Both the position numbers and the translations under genes were made by a program. A model generated the notes under the pieces. The model ran no database searches and was not told the DNA's origin. It saw nothing but the letters and a program-made list of their open reading frames with translations. DNA of 30,669 bases from Planctomycetota bacterium (GTDB taxonomy: Bacteria > Planctomycetota > Phycisphaerae > Phycisphaerales > UBA1924). Positions 18,199 through 26,888 of this stretch are shown here, one piece after another; position 1 is the stretch's first letter; the number at the start of each line of letters is the position of its first letter. The stretch is taken from contig JAEYUO010000047.1 of the NCBI GenBank assembly GCA_023432465.1, forward strand, positions 1 to 30,669. The letters are read 5' to 3'.

Positions 18199-18212
18199 CG
18201 CTGCGCGCAGCG
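18199..18212 (+). terminator. Perfect 14-base palindrome after pckA, weak terminator candidate
   Basis: CGCTGCGCGCAGCG lies 43 bases after the pckA stop and 26 bases before the next start. It can form a five-pair hairpin, but no T-run follows, so a factor-independent terminator is doubtful. A protein-binding site is an alternative. Confidence 0.2.
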
Positions 18213-18237
18213 ATGGCTCATCGGGAACACTGAAGGA

Positions 18238-19140
18238 ATGGCCAGCGAGCGACACACATTCTGGTCCGACTTCAAGCGGTTCTTCTTCCGCGGGCTCGCG
18301 ATCCTGCTTCCCAGCGTGCTCACGATCTGGATCGTCGTGCAGCTCTATCTCTTCGTGGATGCGCAGGTCGCCGCGCCGATCAACGCCGGGATCCGCGCCG
18401 GCACGCTCTGGTTCGCACCCCGGCTGCCCGTTTCACTCCAGCCGGAGTGGTTCCTCGTTACCGACCAGGAACTGGCCGAGTTCCGCGCATCGATCCAGCA
18501 GGCCGGAACTCCCGAAGCCCGGTCACTGGCACGGGCATCGGATGCCGAGGTGCGGGCCGAGGTTCGCCGGCAGGCCCTCAACACGTTCTGGCAGCGGCAC
18601 TGGTACCTCAAGTTCCTGGGCCTGTTGGTCGCGATCGTGCTGTTCTACCTCGCAGGTGTGATCTTCGGCGGGCTGTTCGGGCGGGCCATCTATCAGAATC
18701 TCGAACGCCTGATCACGCGGATCCCCATCATCAAGCAGGTGTACCCGCACGTGAAGCAGGTGGTCGAGTTGATCCTCGGCGAGAAGCAGATGGCCTTCAG
18801 CAAGGTCGTCTTGGTGCAGTACCCTCGCCAGGGCGTGTGGACGCTGGCGTTCGTGACCAACTCGGGCATGCGGGTCATCAGTGAGGCCGCGGCGGGCGAC
18901 ACCGTCACACTGTTCATCCCCAGCACCCCCACCCCGTTCACCGGCTTCACGATCACCGTTCCAAGGACAAGCGTCATCGAGATCTCCCTGACCATCGACG
19001 AGGCCATCCGGTTCATCCTCACCGGCGGGGTTTTGATCCCCGAGCGGCAGGCGGCGCAGCCATCGGATACGATGGCACAGGCCCCGGCGCTCTCGCCCGG
19101 GCAGGTTTCCGCCTCCGAGGGCCCCGGGAAGGCGGTGTAG
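18238..19140 (+). CDS. DUF502 family membrane protein
   Basis: A 300-residue membrane protein. Transmembrane segments lie at about 17-38 (LAILLPSVLTIWIVVQLYLF) and 125-148. The DUF502 signature follows the second: RIPIIKQVYPHVKQVVE, then AFSKVVLVQYPRQGVWTLAFVTN, then a beta-rich cytosolic domain. DUF502 has no established biochemical role, although relatives occur widely in bacteria and plants. The stretch between the two membrane segments is about 85 residues and charged, longer than I expect for the family, and the C-terminal 35 residues are Pro/Ala/Ser-rich. The ATG at 18238 is directly preceded by GAAGGA with almost no spacing, so a slightly different start is possible. hpf begins 78 bases downstream. 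Confidence 0.88.
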   Translation: MASERHTFWSDFKRFFFRGLAILLPSVLTIWIVVQLYLFVDAQVAAPINAGIRAGTLWFAPRLPVSLQPEWFLVTDQELAEFRASIQQAGTPEARSLARASDAEVRAEVRRQALNTFWQRHWYLKFLGLLVAIVLFYLAGVIFGGLFGRAIYQNLERLITRIPIIKQVYPHVKQVVELILGEKQMAFSKVVLVQYPRQGVWTLAFVTNSGMRVISEAAAGDTVTLFIPSTPTPFTGFTITVPRTSVIEISLTIDEAIRFILTGGVLIPERQAAQPSDTMAQAPALSPGQVSASEGPGKAV

Positions 19141-19218
19141 TTCGTTTGGGGCCGTGTGGTGTGGTTTCCCGCGTTCCGCCCCGACCCGGCGGAACGCATT
19201 CATCTGAGGATTCTTCGC

Positions 19219-19509
19219 ATGCGCATCGACGTCGTCGGCAAGCACATGGACATCACGGACGCGATCCAGAAGTACGCCGAGTCCAAGGCCGAGAAGCTCC
19301 TGAAGTACTTCGACGGCACCCAGCAGATCCGGATCTACCTCGAAGCCGGCAAGAAGAGCGACTTCTCGTGCGAAATCGCCGTGGATGTCGTCAAGCACAA
19401 GGACTTCATCGCCCGCGCGACCGCCAAGGACCTGTACGCGGCGATCGACGAGTGCTCCGACAAGGCCCAGCGACAGATCCACGACTTCAAGGAAAAGCTG
19501 CGCGGCTGA
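19219..19509 (+). CDS. hpf: Ribosome hibernation promoting factor, short form
   Basis: A 96-residue protein, matching the roughly 95-residue short HPF of E. coli. It should bind the small ribosomal subunit near the decoding site in slow growth and keep ribosomes inactive. Family features include the opening MRIDVVGKHMDITDAIQKYAESK-like strand-helix, a central basic segment (DVVKHKDFIARATAKDLYAAID) and the final helix CSDKAQRQIHDFKEKL. The C-terminal dimerisation domain of long HPF is absent. ATG 19219 has TGAGGA at 19205-19210. ptsN follows after 42 bases, an order also seen downstream of rpoN in proteobacteria. Confidence 0.93.
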   Translation: MRIDVVGKHMDITDAIQKYAESKAEKLLKYFDGTQQIRIYLEAGKKSDFSCEIAVDVVKHKDFIARATAKDLYAAIDECSDKAQRQIHDFKEKLRG

Positions 19510-19551
19510 CCGTCCCGCAGCCCGTGCAGCCCCGCAGCGGAGCTCGATGTG

Positions 19552-20028
19552 ATGAAGTTGACTGAAATCGTTCTGCCCGGCGCGATCATCGCGAGGCTTG
19601 GTTCCTCCGAACGGGACCTGGTCATCGCCGAGATGGTCGATGCCATGCTCGCCGCCAACGCCGCCGAGGCGCGGTTGCGAGATGAGCTCATCGGACGCAT
19701 CCTCGAGCGCGAGCGCCGCGGCTCCACGGGCTTCGGACGCGGCATCGCCGTCCCGCACGTCAAGCACAAGAGCGTCAAGAAAATGGCCGCCGCGATCGGG
19801 CTCTCCCCCACCGGCGTCGATTTCAACGCGCTGGACAAGCAGCCCGTCTTCTCGATCTTCCTCCTGCTCTCCCCCGAGGATCGCCCGGAAGACCATCTCC
19901 AGGCCATGGAGGTCATCTTCAAGAACCTCTCGAAGGAGACCTTCCGCCGCTTCCTCCGGCAGGCGACGACCACGGAAGAAGTCCTGACGCTCCTTGAAGA
20001 AGCGGACGGACAGCAACTCGCCGGCTGA
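19552..20028 (+). CDS. ptsN: PTS IIA(Ntr)-like protein
   Basis: A 158-residue EIIA domain of the nitrogen/fructose-mannitol type. The phosphorylatable residue should be His69, within GRGIAVPHVKHKSVKK, where relatives have GxGIAIPHxK. Later segments VDFNALDKQPVFSIFLLLSPEDRPEDHLQ and LSKETFRRFLRQA fit the family. There is no attached EIIB or EIIC domain, so a regulatory rather than a transport role is likely. An in-frame GTG immediately precedes the ATG at 19552; GGAG at 19539-19542 suits the ATG. It sits between hpf and an HPr gene, the natural phosphate donor. Confidence 0.9.
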   Translation: MKLTEIVLPGAIIARLGSSERDLVIAEMVDAMLAANAAEARLRDELIGRILERERRGSTGFGRGIAVPHVKHKSVKKMAAAIGLSPTGVDFNALDKQPVFSIFLLLSPEDRPEDHLQAMEVIFKNLSKETFRRFLRQATTTEEVLTLLEEADGQQLAG

Positions 20029-20135
20029 TCCCCCCGCCCCCTCCCCGCAGTCCTCGCCCTCCAGATCGCCCCACCCGCCGTCGGCATGCACGTCTGCATC
20101 GACCCTCAAATCGACGGTCCCGAGAGGCCCACCTG

Positions 20136-20414
20136 TTGCCACGTGTCTCGATCAAGGTCTCGATTGTGAATCGGCTGGGCCTGCACGCCCGGCCCGCGAT
20201 GTGCTTTGTCGATGCGGCAACACCCTTCCAATCGGAGATCACGGTGTGCCGGGCCGGCTCGGCCTCGCCCGTGGATGGCAAGTCCATCATGCAGATGATG
20301 ATGCTCGCCGCGACCAAGGGTACCGAGCTTGAAATCGTCGCCGATGGCGAAGATGCCCAGGTCGCCTGCGATGCCCTCAAGAAGCTGGTCGAGAACGGCT
20401 TCGACGAGGAGTAG
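20136..20414 (+). CDS. ptsH: HPr family phosphocarrier protein (TTG start)
   Basis: A 92-residue HPr. The active-site histidine is His17 (NRLGLHARPA). Ser50 in DGKSIMQMM corresponds to the regulatory Ser46 of the Bacillus protein, so regulation by an HPr kinase is possible, though no such kinase is in the window. The start codon is TTG at 20136; GAGAGG at 20122-20127 is correctly spaced, and the protein then begins on the first HPr strand (PRVSIKVSIV). No ATG is available in a suitable position. The gene is 107 bases after ptsN. Enzyme I, needed to phosphorylate HPr, is not in the window. It could equally be named npr or ptsO. Confidence 0.92.
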   Translation: MPRVSIKVSIVNRLGLHARPAMCFVDAATPFQSEITVCRAGSASPVDGKSIMQMMMLAATKGTELEIVADGEDAQVACDALKKLVENGFDEE

Positions 20415-20552
20415 GCCCTTTCCCGCCCTCTCTCCCGATGCCGCTTCAGACGGTTTGAACCCCCCTATCCTGACGCTTGGGCGATCCTCGGCGGTACAAC
20501 CCGCGGGGTAGCTCCCTGCCGGTGTGATCCCCAACCTTTGGAGGCTTCCGAG

Positions 20553-21611
20553 ATGCTCAGTTTCCTCGCGTCATGCACCTGCGCAATCGTGACCGGACAG
20601 GCCTGGGACAGCAATCCCCCGTCGATCGATCAGGTCCCCGCGACCCTCGTGCTCGCATCGGCGCGGTTCCAGCCGGAATCCGCCCCCCCCGCTGCCGCTC
20701 CCGCGGCTGACCCCGCGGAGGCGGATGAGCTCAAGCAGATCGTCGATCCGGGGACTCCGGAGAAGATCGCCACGGGCATGAAGTTCAACGAAGGCCCGGT
20801 GTGGGTGCCCGCCAAGGGGGACAAGCCGGGCTATCTGCTCTTTTCGGATATTCCCTCGGACACGATCTTCCGGCTCGACCCGCCCAAATCCGGTGAGATG
20901 GGCGAGCCCAAGGAGTTCCGCAAGCCCAGCGGCCACAGCAACGGCCTGTTCCTCGATGCCGAGGGCAACCTGGTCATCTGCGAGCACGAGGGCCGCGTCA
21001 CCCGCCTGCGTCCGGATGGCTCCCTGGGCGTGCTCGCCGCCGTCTGGGAGGGCAAGAGCCTCAACAGCCCCAATGACTTGTGTATCAAGTCCAACGGCGC
21101 CATCTTCTTCACCGATCCCCCCTACGGCCTGAACCGTTCGCTGGGTAAGGAGCGCGCCCGGGAGCTCGACTTCTGCGGCGTCTACCGGATCGACTACAAC
21201 GGCAAGCTCAACCTGCTTGTCCGCACACTGAACACCCCGAACGGGATCGCGTTCTCTCCGGATGAGTCCATTCTGTACGTGACCAACCACAGCCGAGGCG
21301 AAATCTGGGCGTACACCATGAAGGGCAACGCCATCGACGGGGAAGGAAAGCTCCTCGCCCAGACCAAGGTCGGGAACCGCTCAGGGGGTGCGGACGGCAT
21401 CCGCGTGGATGAGACGGGGAATCTCTACGTCGCGGCCCGCGGCGGAATCCACGTGTTCAAGCCCTCCGGCGAGCTCATCGGCATCATCGGCCTGGAGGAA
21501 GGCCCCACGAACCTGGTGTTCGGGGACGACGACCGCCGGACGATCTACGCGACCACAGGTGCCGGCTCCATCTACCGGGTCCGGGTGAAAGTTCCCGGCG
21601 CGATCAAGTAA
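20553..21611 (+). CDS. SMP-30/gluconolactonase/LRE-type beta-propeller hydrolase, probably exported
   Basis: A 352-residue six-bladed beta-propeller of the SMP-30/gluconolactonase family, which opens sugar lactones using one divalent metal ion. Candidate metal ligands are Glu80 (FNEGPVW), Asn174 (NSPNDLC), Asn230 (NTPNGIAFS) and Asp281 (GGADGIRVD), the standard set. ATG 20553 follows GGAGG at 20540-20544; the in-frame TTG at 20538 belongs to that ribosome site. The N-terminus is weakly hydrophobic (MLSFLASCTCAIVTGQA) and is followed by a Pro/Ala-rich linker, which suggests export. A secreted lactonase could work on the same sugar-oxidation products as the ThuA/DUF1080 system, but that locus is 15 kb away on the other strand. 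Confidence 0.9.
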   Translation: MLSFLASCTCAIVTGQAWDSNPPSIDQVPATLVLASARFQPESAPPAAAPAADPAEADELKQIVDPGTPEKIATGMKFNEGPVWVPAKGDKPGYLLFSDIPSDTIFRLDPPKSGEMGEPKEFRKPSGHSNGLFLDAEGNLVICEHEGRVTRLRPDGSLGVLAAVWEGKSLNSPNDLCIKSNGAIFFTDPPYGLNRSLGKERARELDFCGVYRIDYNGKLNLLVRTLNTPNGIAFSPDESILYVTNHSRGEIWAYTMKGNAIDGEGKLLAQTKVGNRSGGADGIRVDETGNLYVAARGGIHVFKPSGELIGIIGLEEGPTNLVFGDDDRRTIYATTGAGSIYRVRVKVPGAIK

Positions 21612-21724
21612 GGCCCAAAGGGCTCGTATCTTGATTTCGGAGACCCCGGTGCCGAACCGGGGGTGGGCTGTCGTGCGAACATACACAGGACACTTCGGCC
21701 CCATGCGCTGAAACCCCGGGCGGA

Positions 21725-22798
21725 ATGGCCGATATCTCTGTACAGCGACCCATGCCAAGCGTTGTCCAAACTCCCATGACCCCTTCTGCGACGCCGATGG
21801 CCCGCAGTGCGGTGCCGGAAGTCCCGGCGGAGCCCGGCCCACAGCCTCCGACAGGTTCCGCTCGGAGGCCCGAACTCTCGATCCCCAGGCTCATCCTGGG
21901 ACTTGCGCTCAGCGGCTCCGCGCTGGCGGTCACCGTTTCGCTGCTGATTCACCTGTCGCTGGCCCTTATTGCCGCGGCGGTTGGCGTTGGGATCGCTCAG
22001 GTCGGCGGTCACCGTGACGGAGCCCGGGGGGATTACGAACTCAACCAGACCTCCGCGGTCGAGTTGTCGGGCCTGCTCGACACACCGATCGATGTCTTCT
22101 CCCCGGTGGTCGCCGACACCGCACTGCCCGATGTCTCGACAAGCGGGATTCTCGATGGCCCGGGCGGGGACGATCGCGCGGGCGCCGGTCCCGGCCTCGG
22201 GCAGATCGGCGAGGGGCTCGGCGGCGCGGGCGGGGGCGACATCGGCGACGGCATGGGCATCGGTGCGGGAGGCGGGGGCGGCGGCGCGGCATCGTTCTTC
22301 GGTGTCGAGGCCCGCGGCTCGCGCTTCGCATATGTGATCGACGTCTCGGGCTCGATGCTGGGCGGGAAAATGGCCGCGCTCAAGACCGAGCTCAACGAGT
22401 CCATCAAGGCCATGCTCGAGCACATGAGCTTCGTCGTCGTGTGCTTCCAATCCGATGCCGTACCCCTGGGAAACCGGACCCGGTGGATGGATGCCACCGA
22501 GGCGGGCAAGCGGTGGGCGTTTGAGAAGATCGCGGCGCTTGAGGCGCAGGGCGGCACCGAGCCCTGGCCGGCCCTGGAGATCGTCCTGGGCACCAAGCCC
22601 CCGCCGGATGCGATCTATTTCATGACCGACGGAGTCTTTGACCCCGTCGTCGCCGACCAGCTCGCGATCCGCAACGGCGGATCCCGCAAGGTCCCGATCC
22701 ACTGCATCACGTTTGTCGACAAGTCCGCCGAGGAGCTCATGCGGCGGATCGCGGCGGAATCGGGCGGCACATATGCTCACGTGGCCGGCCCGCGATGA
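21725..22798 (+). CDS. Membrane-anchored von Willebrand factor A (VWA) domain protein
   Basis: A 357-residue protein. A Pro-rich cytosolic tail of about 50 residues is followed by a transmembrane segment at about 55-90 (LILGLALSGSALAVTVSLLIH). Arginines lie just before it, so the rest should face outward. Residues about 145-190 are a long glycine-rich linker. The VWA domain spans about 198-357, with an intact metal site: DVSGS at 206-210, Thr278 (GGTEPW) and Asp302 (MTDGVFD). VWA domains bind protein partners through the metal and often work with MoxR ATPases. No ribosome site is clear; a downstream ATG at 21752 is an alternative start. It opens the four-gene cluster, and the next start is 62 bases after its stop. 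Confidence 0.88.
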   Translation: MADISVQRPMPSVVQTPMTPSATPMARSAVPEVPAEPGPQPPTGSARRPELSIPRLILGLALSGSALAVTVSLLIHLSLALIAAAVGVGIAQVGGHRDGARGDYELNQTSAVELSGLLDTPIDVFSPVVADTALPDVSTSGILDGPGGDDRAGAGPGLGQIGEGLGGAGGGDIGDGMGIGAGGGGGGAASFFGVEARGSRFAYVIDVSGSMLGGKMAALKTELNESIKAMLEHMSFVVVCFQSDAVPLGNRTRWMDATEAGKRWAFEKIAALEAQGGTEPWPALEIVLGTKPPPDAIYFMTDGVFDPVVADQLAIRNGGSRKVPIHCITFVDKSAEELMRRIAAESGGTYAHVAGPR

Positions 22799-22859
22799 TC
22801 GCAACTCCGCCATCGGCGCCGGCGAGCCATGGCACCATCGCGACCCGGATCACGATCGG

Positions 22860-25800
22860 ATGAACAAGCGAACATGCCACAACGCGGACGGCCGGCGGCA
22901 GGCAGCAGGCCGACGATCCCGCGGGCTGATGATCGTGATCGCTGTTCTTGCGGCTTCCTCGCCGATGGAGATCGCCACCGCCCAGGACACGTTCGTTGAC
23001 CTGCGACCGGCAAGCCCCGGCGAACCGCCGCGACGCATCGTCGGCACCATCGAATCCGTCGGCCCGGCGGGTGCGGTTGTTCGCACTGCGGAGTCCCCCA
23101 CTCCCCGCCGCGTGGTCGTCTCGCTGGATCAACTGGCCTCGATGCCGCCCTTCAGCGAAGCTGCGCCGCAGGACCTGTTCGCCATGGCGATCGATCTGTG
23201 GCGCGCACGCCAGCGCATCGAACGCGGCGACTGTCAGGCCGCCGAGCCGTTGCTCGATGCGCTCGCCCCGCGGCTCCTGCCCGCGGGCGGACCGACAGCC
23301 GCCGTCGTCGCGGAAGGACTGCTGACCTGCCGCCTCGCCCGCGATGCTCGCGGCACGGCCATGTTCGCATGGCTGGATTGGTTGCGGATCATGCGCGCCG
23401 GCCCGGGTTCGACGGATGCTTCACCGACCAGTCTGGTTGCACCGCCGGTCGTGTCGGCGGTGTTCTGGGAGGGCGGCAAGCTCACGCAGCATGCAGGCAC
23501 GTCATCCGTGGACCGCGCGACCGGCCTTGTCCCCGCGCTGCCGCCGATCTGGGTGCCAGGGGCCGCGACCGAGGCGCTTGCCTCTTCGGCGGAGTGGCAA
23601 CGCTTCGCACCCGCCGCGGAGCGTGAAGGCGATGCGCAAGAGCCGCTGGTGGAGCTGGCCGCGCTCTACCGCGCTGCTGCGGATGCCGACTCCGGTCGCA
23701 ACCCCACGCTGCCCGCGCGGGCGGCCGCATCCGATGGTGTCGCGTTGGTTCGTGATGTCGTGACCGGACGCATCGGCGGCGATGCCGCCCGGGCGTCGGC
23801 ACGGGAGTCGATGCTCGCTCGCATCGCCGCGCCGGACACGCAAGCATGGGTCGAGGCGTGGTGCCGCGCGGGCATCGGGCGTTCACTGGTGGTCGAGCCG
23901 GAGGCGGATGCACGCCGCATGGGAGTGCTGCAACTCCTGCACCTGCCCGCAAGGTTTGGCAGATCCCAGCGGCACTTGGCGGCGCTCGCCCTCGCGGAGG
24001 CCGCCACGACGCTGGCGAAGGATGGTGATACGGAGTCCTCTCGCACGCTCCGAAACGAGCTCGCAAGAACCTACGGCGGTCACCCCGCCGTTCTCTGGGC
24101 AGAGGAGGTTGCCGCTGGCCTTGTCCCGCCCGCAAGTGGCGCAGCACTGACTGCATCGCCGTCGCTCGATGGCCTTGCCGCGCTGCAGCCCCTGGATACG
24201 GAGGCCGACTCGCTCGTGCAGATCGGCCCCGATGATGCGCTCGAGGCCTTTCTGGTGCGTGTGGGGCTTCCGGTTCTGCTGGCAGAGCATCTGGAGATGC
24301 GTCTGGCCACGCTGCAGCGTGATCAACGCACGCCGGTGGCCGAGCGACTCGCCAAGCTCTATGTTCGGTTGCTGGAATCCGCTTCCGATGCCGACTCCCG
24401 CGGCCGGTGGGAGCAGAAGGCCGATGCGCTGCTCAAGGAAGTGCCGGAAGCAGAGGGCCACGAGCTTCGCATCAGCCTGAGCCGGGTTCTGTACGTCCGT
24501 GCCGAGGACATCTGCGAACGCAGCCGCCTCCGTCTCGCGACCGGCGATGAGATCGCGGAGGCCGAACGCGTGTTGCGGCAGCTCGAGCCTCGCCTGCGAG
24601 AGATCGCAAGCAAGGTGCACCGTCGCGTTGACACGCTCGAGCGGATCGAGAAGCAGGGCGATGCCACCGACGAGTTGACCCGTCAGCTCGCCGATGCCCG
24701 GCGGGTGCGGTCGCTGGCGTTCTATTACTCGGGTTGGTGCAGCTACTACCTGGCCATGCTCACGCGCTCCGAGCCGGCGGCGATCGAGGCGTTCAAGAGC
24801 TTCGGCTGGCTGCTCAACTCTCCCGGCGGACGCGCCGCGACGCTCGATCGCGTCCCGACCTCGCTCCTCCGATACGAGCACGTCGCCCGGGCCGCGATGG
24901 GCTGCGCGCTGGCGGCTTCCGCCCGAGGAAATGACGTCGAGGCGATGGTCTGGCTCGAGACGGTCGAGGCTGCGCCGGAACTCTCAGACCCCGTCAAGGG
25001 CCAGTTACTGCTGCGGAAGATCGGGATCCTCGGCGCCGGGAAGCGGTGGTCCGATCTTGAGCGGACAGTCCGCATCGCGCGAAACAGCGACCGCACCGGG
25101 GCAGGACAGAATGTCCGCCCGCTCCGGACCAACGAAGCGAGGCTGCTGGCAGTCGTCACCCTCGAAGCCGATCGCTCCGTCGCCGCCGGGACGATCGACT
25201 CCCTCGCCCGGCTGGCGCTGGGGGACCTCATCTCCCGCGGCGAGATCGCCCACGTGCTCGACATGGTCGACAAGTTCGGCACCGCGCCCATCGGCGAGAG
25301 CGGCTTCGTCGTGCACTATGTCCGCGCCGTCAAGGCGTATGACGAAGCCCGCGCCGCGCACAAGGCCGCCGGGGGCGACCCCGAGGAACCCGCGACAGTC
25401 GACAGCGTCACCAATCTCTACCGCGCGGCTTCCGGCCTACTCAGCGCCACGCTCGCCCAGCCCGATGCACAACAGTACAAGCCCGAACGTGTCCGCGCCG
25501 CGTTGTTCGCCGCCCGTGCCTCCTTCTACGCCGCGGACTTTGCCCGCGCGGCCGATGGTTTCATCCAGGCATGGGAGATCGCCGCGGCCGACAACCGCGC
25601 CTCCCCCGAGGCCGAGGAGTCGCTCTGGCTCGCGGTCGTCTCGCTGGATCGTGCCACCAGCAGTTCCGCATCCCCCGCGCCCTCGCCGGAGCTTGTGCGC
25701 CGCCGCACCGAAACCGGCGCCTTGTTTCTTCAGACGTTCCCCGAATCGCCCCGCGCGGCCAGGCTCTTGCTCATGCGTGCTGCCGCAGGCGATGTCAGCG

Positions 25801-26888
25801 ACGACGAAGCCATGCGCGTGCTGGAAGGGGTCCCGAAGGACTCGCCCATGTACGAGGCGGCGAGGCGGCAGATCGCGAGAATCCTCTACACACGCTTCCG
25901 CTCCGCCTCAGGAACCTCGCGTGATTTCGCCGCGATGCGGTTCATCACCGTTGCGGAGGAACTGCTGGCGATCGATCGCCGCGCCGCGACACAGGCCAGC
26001 GGCAAGGACCCCGACGCCGCCAACCGGGCCATTGTGCGCGCAAGGCAACTCCTCGATGCACTGCTCGGCATCGCCACGCCGGATGCCGACCGGGCACAGT
26101 CAACGCTCGAACTCCTGCGGACCCTGGCCTCCGTGACCGGTGTGTCCATCGCGGAGCACGAAGCGGAGTTGCTCTATCGCGAGTTGCAGATCGCCCTCGC
26201 CCGCGGACGCGACGACCTTGCCGCACTCGCTGCGCAGCGTCTTGCCGAGCTTCCCTCGGCCCAGCGCGAATACGCCCCCGCGGCCGAACGTCTGCTGTAC
26301 CGGCGCGCGGTCACGCTCTTTCGCCAGGCCCCTTCCGAACACGAACGCCTCGATGCGGCTCGCAGGACTGTCGAGTTCGGAGTGCGCGTGATCGACCGCA
26401 TCGGCGGCAGCGACACGGGTGGCCAACTTGTGGGCGTTCAGTCCGTGGTCGCCGAAGCCGCGTTTGCGCTCTGGAAGGCAACGGGCGGGACAGAAACTGG
26501 TGGTGGCGACGAAGCGATGCGCGACCTCTCACTCCGGCTCGACAGGCTCGTTCTCAAAGTCGCCCCGGGCACCGCGGACTCCCTGCGGCGCAGCGCCGTC
26601 ACCTCCGAGGCAGCGGCAGACCAGCGCGGAGCGTTGGAGAGCTGGAGCGTCCTCCTTGCCGCGGCCGCTTCCGGCTCCACGGAGTGGTTCGAAGCCCGAT
26701 ACCACGCGCTGCGATTGATCGCCCGGCTCGAACCCGCCCGCGCGAGAGAGCTCCTCACGCAGCACAAGGCCCTCTTTCCGACATACGGGCCGGCGCCATG
26801 GGGTGATCGCATCCGCGAGCTCGCTGAGTCATTGCCAACCGCCGCTCCGGCCGTGCCCGCACTCTCCGAAACCCCGGGGGCTCCATAG
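22860..26888 (+). CDS. Very large secreted alpha-helical (TPR-like) protein, function unknown
   Basis: A 1342-residue protein. ATG 22860 gives a basic N-region and a hydrophobic signal (GLMIVIAVLAASS), with likely cleavage at ATAQ; the frame is open further upstream but overlaps the VWA gene. After a short beta-type segment (IVGTIESVGPAGAVV), nearly all the rest is Ala/Arg/Leu/Glu-rich helix pairs, consistent with a TPR-like solenoid (for example ARASFYAADFARAADGFIQA and LALAEAATTLAKDGD). I see no catalytic motif. Such solenoids usually form scaffolds for protein complexes. Its TAG stop shares one base with the GTG start of the next gene (TAGTG), which indicates coupling. The start choice has only weak ribosome-site support. 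Confidence 0.75.
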   Translation: MNKRTCHNADGRRQAAGRRSRGLMIVIAVLAASSPMEIATAQDTFVDLRPASPGEPPRRIVGTIESVGPAGAVVRTAESPTPRRVVVSLDQLASMPPFSEAAPQDLFAMAIDLWRARQRIERGDCQAAEPLLDALAPRLLPAGGPTAAVVAEGLLTCRLARDARGTAMFAWLDWLRIMRAGPGSTDASPTSLVAPPVVSAVFWEGGKLTQHAGTSSVDRATGLVPALPPIWVPGAATEALASSAEWQRFAPAAEREGDAQEPLVELAALYRAAADADSGRNPTLPARAAASDGVALVRDVVTGRIGGDAARASARESMLARIAAPDTQAWVEAWCRAGIGRSLVVEPEADARRMGVLQLLHLPARFGRSQRHLAALALAEAATTLAKDGDTESSRTLRNELARTYGGHPAVLWAEEVAAGLVPPASGAALTASPSLDGLAALQPLDTEADSLVQIGPDDALEAFLVRVGLPVLLAEHLEMRLATLQRDQRTPVAERLAKLYVRLLESASDADSRGRWEQKADALLKEVPEAEGHELRISLSRVLYVRAEDICERSRLRLATGDEIAEAERVLRQLEPRLREIASKVHRRVDTLERIEKQGDATDELTRQLADARRVRSLAFYYSGWCSYYLAMLTRSEPAAIEAFKSFGWLLNSPGGRAATLDRVPTSLLRYEHVARAAMGCALAASARGNDVEAMVWLETVEAAPELSDPVKGQLLLRKIGILGAGKRWSDLERTVRIARNSDRTGAGQNVRPLRTNEARLLAVVTLEADRSVAAGTIDSLARLALGDLISRGEIAHVLDMVDKFGTAPIGESGFVVHYVRAVKAYDEARAAHKAAGGDPEEPATVDSVTNLYRAASGLLSATLAQPDAQQYKPERVRAALFAARASFYAADFARAADGFIQAWEIAAADNRASPEAEESLWLAVVSLDRATSSSASPAPSPELVRRRTETGALFLQTFPESPRAARLLLMRAAAGDVSDDEAMRVLEGVPKDSPMYEAARRQIARILYTRFRSASGTSRDFAAMRFITVAEELLAIDRRAATQASGKDPDAANRAIVRARQLLDALLGIATPDADRAQSTLELLRTLASVTGVSIAEHEAELLYRELQIALARGRDDLAALAAQRLAELPSAQREYAPAAERLLYRRAVTLFRQAPSEHERLDAARRTVEFGVRVIDRIGGSDTGGQLVGVQSVVAEAAFALWKATGGTETGGGDEAMRDLSLRLDRLVLKVAPGTADSLRRSAVTSEAAADQRGALESWSVLLAAAASGSTEWFEARYHALRLIARLEPARARELLTQHKALFPTYGPAPWGDRIRELAESLPTAAPAVPALSETPGAP

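Noticed and set aside
18523..20142. Minus-strand open frame (539 codons) spanning DUF502, hpf and ptsN
   Set aside because: Three clear genes with ribosome sites and family motifs lie on the plus strand across the same bases.
20415..20552. Promoter before the SMP-30 gene (TTGAAC, TATCCT, TACAAC hexamers)
   Set aside because: No pair has spacing near 17 bases, so I could not support a specific promoter.
24694..26136. Second plus-strand frame (480 codons) inside the large helical protein gene
   Set aside because: The translation is Ser/Pro/Arg-rich and low in complexity, as expected for a shifted frame of an Ala-rich gene; the other frame continues past both ends.
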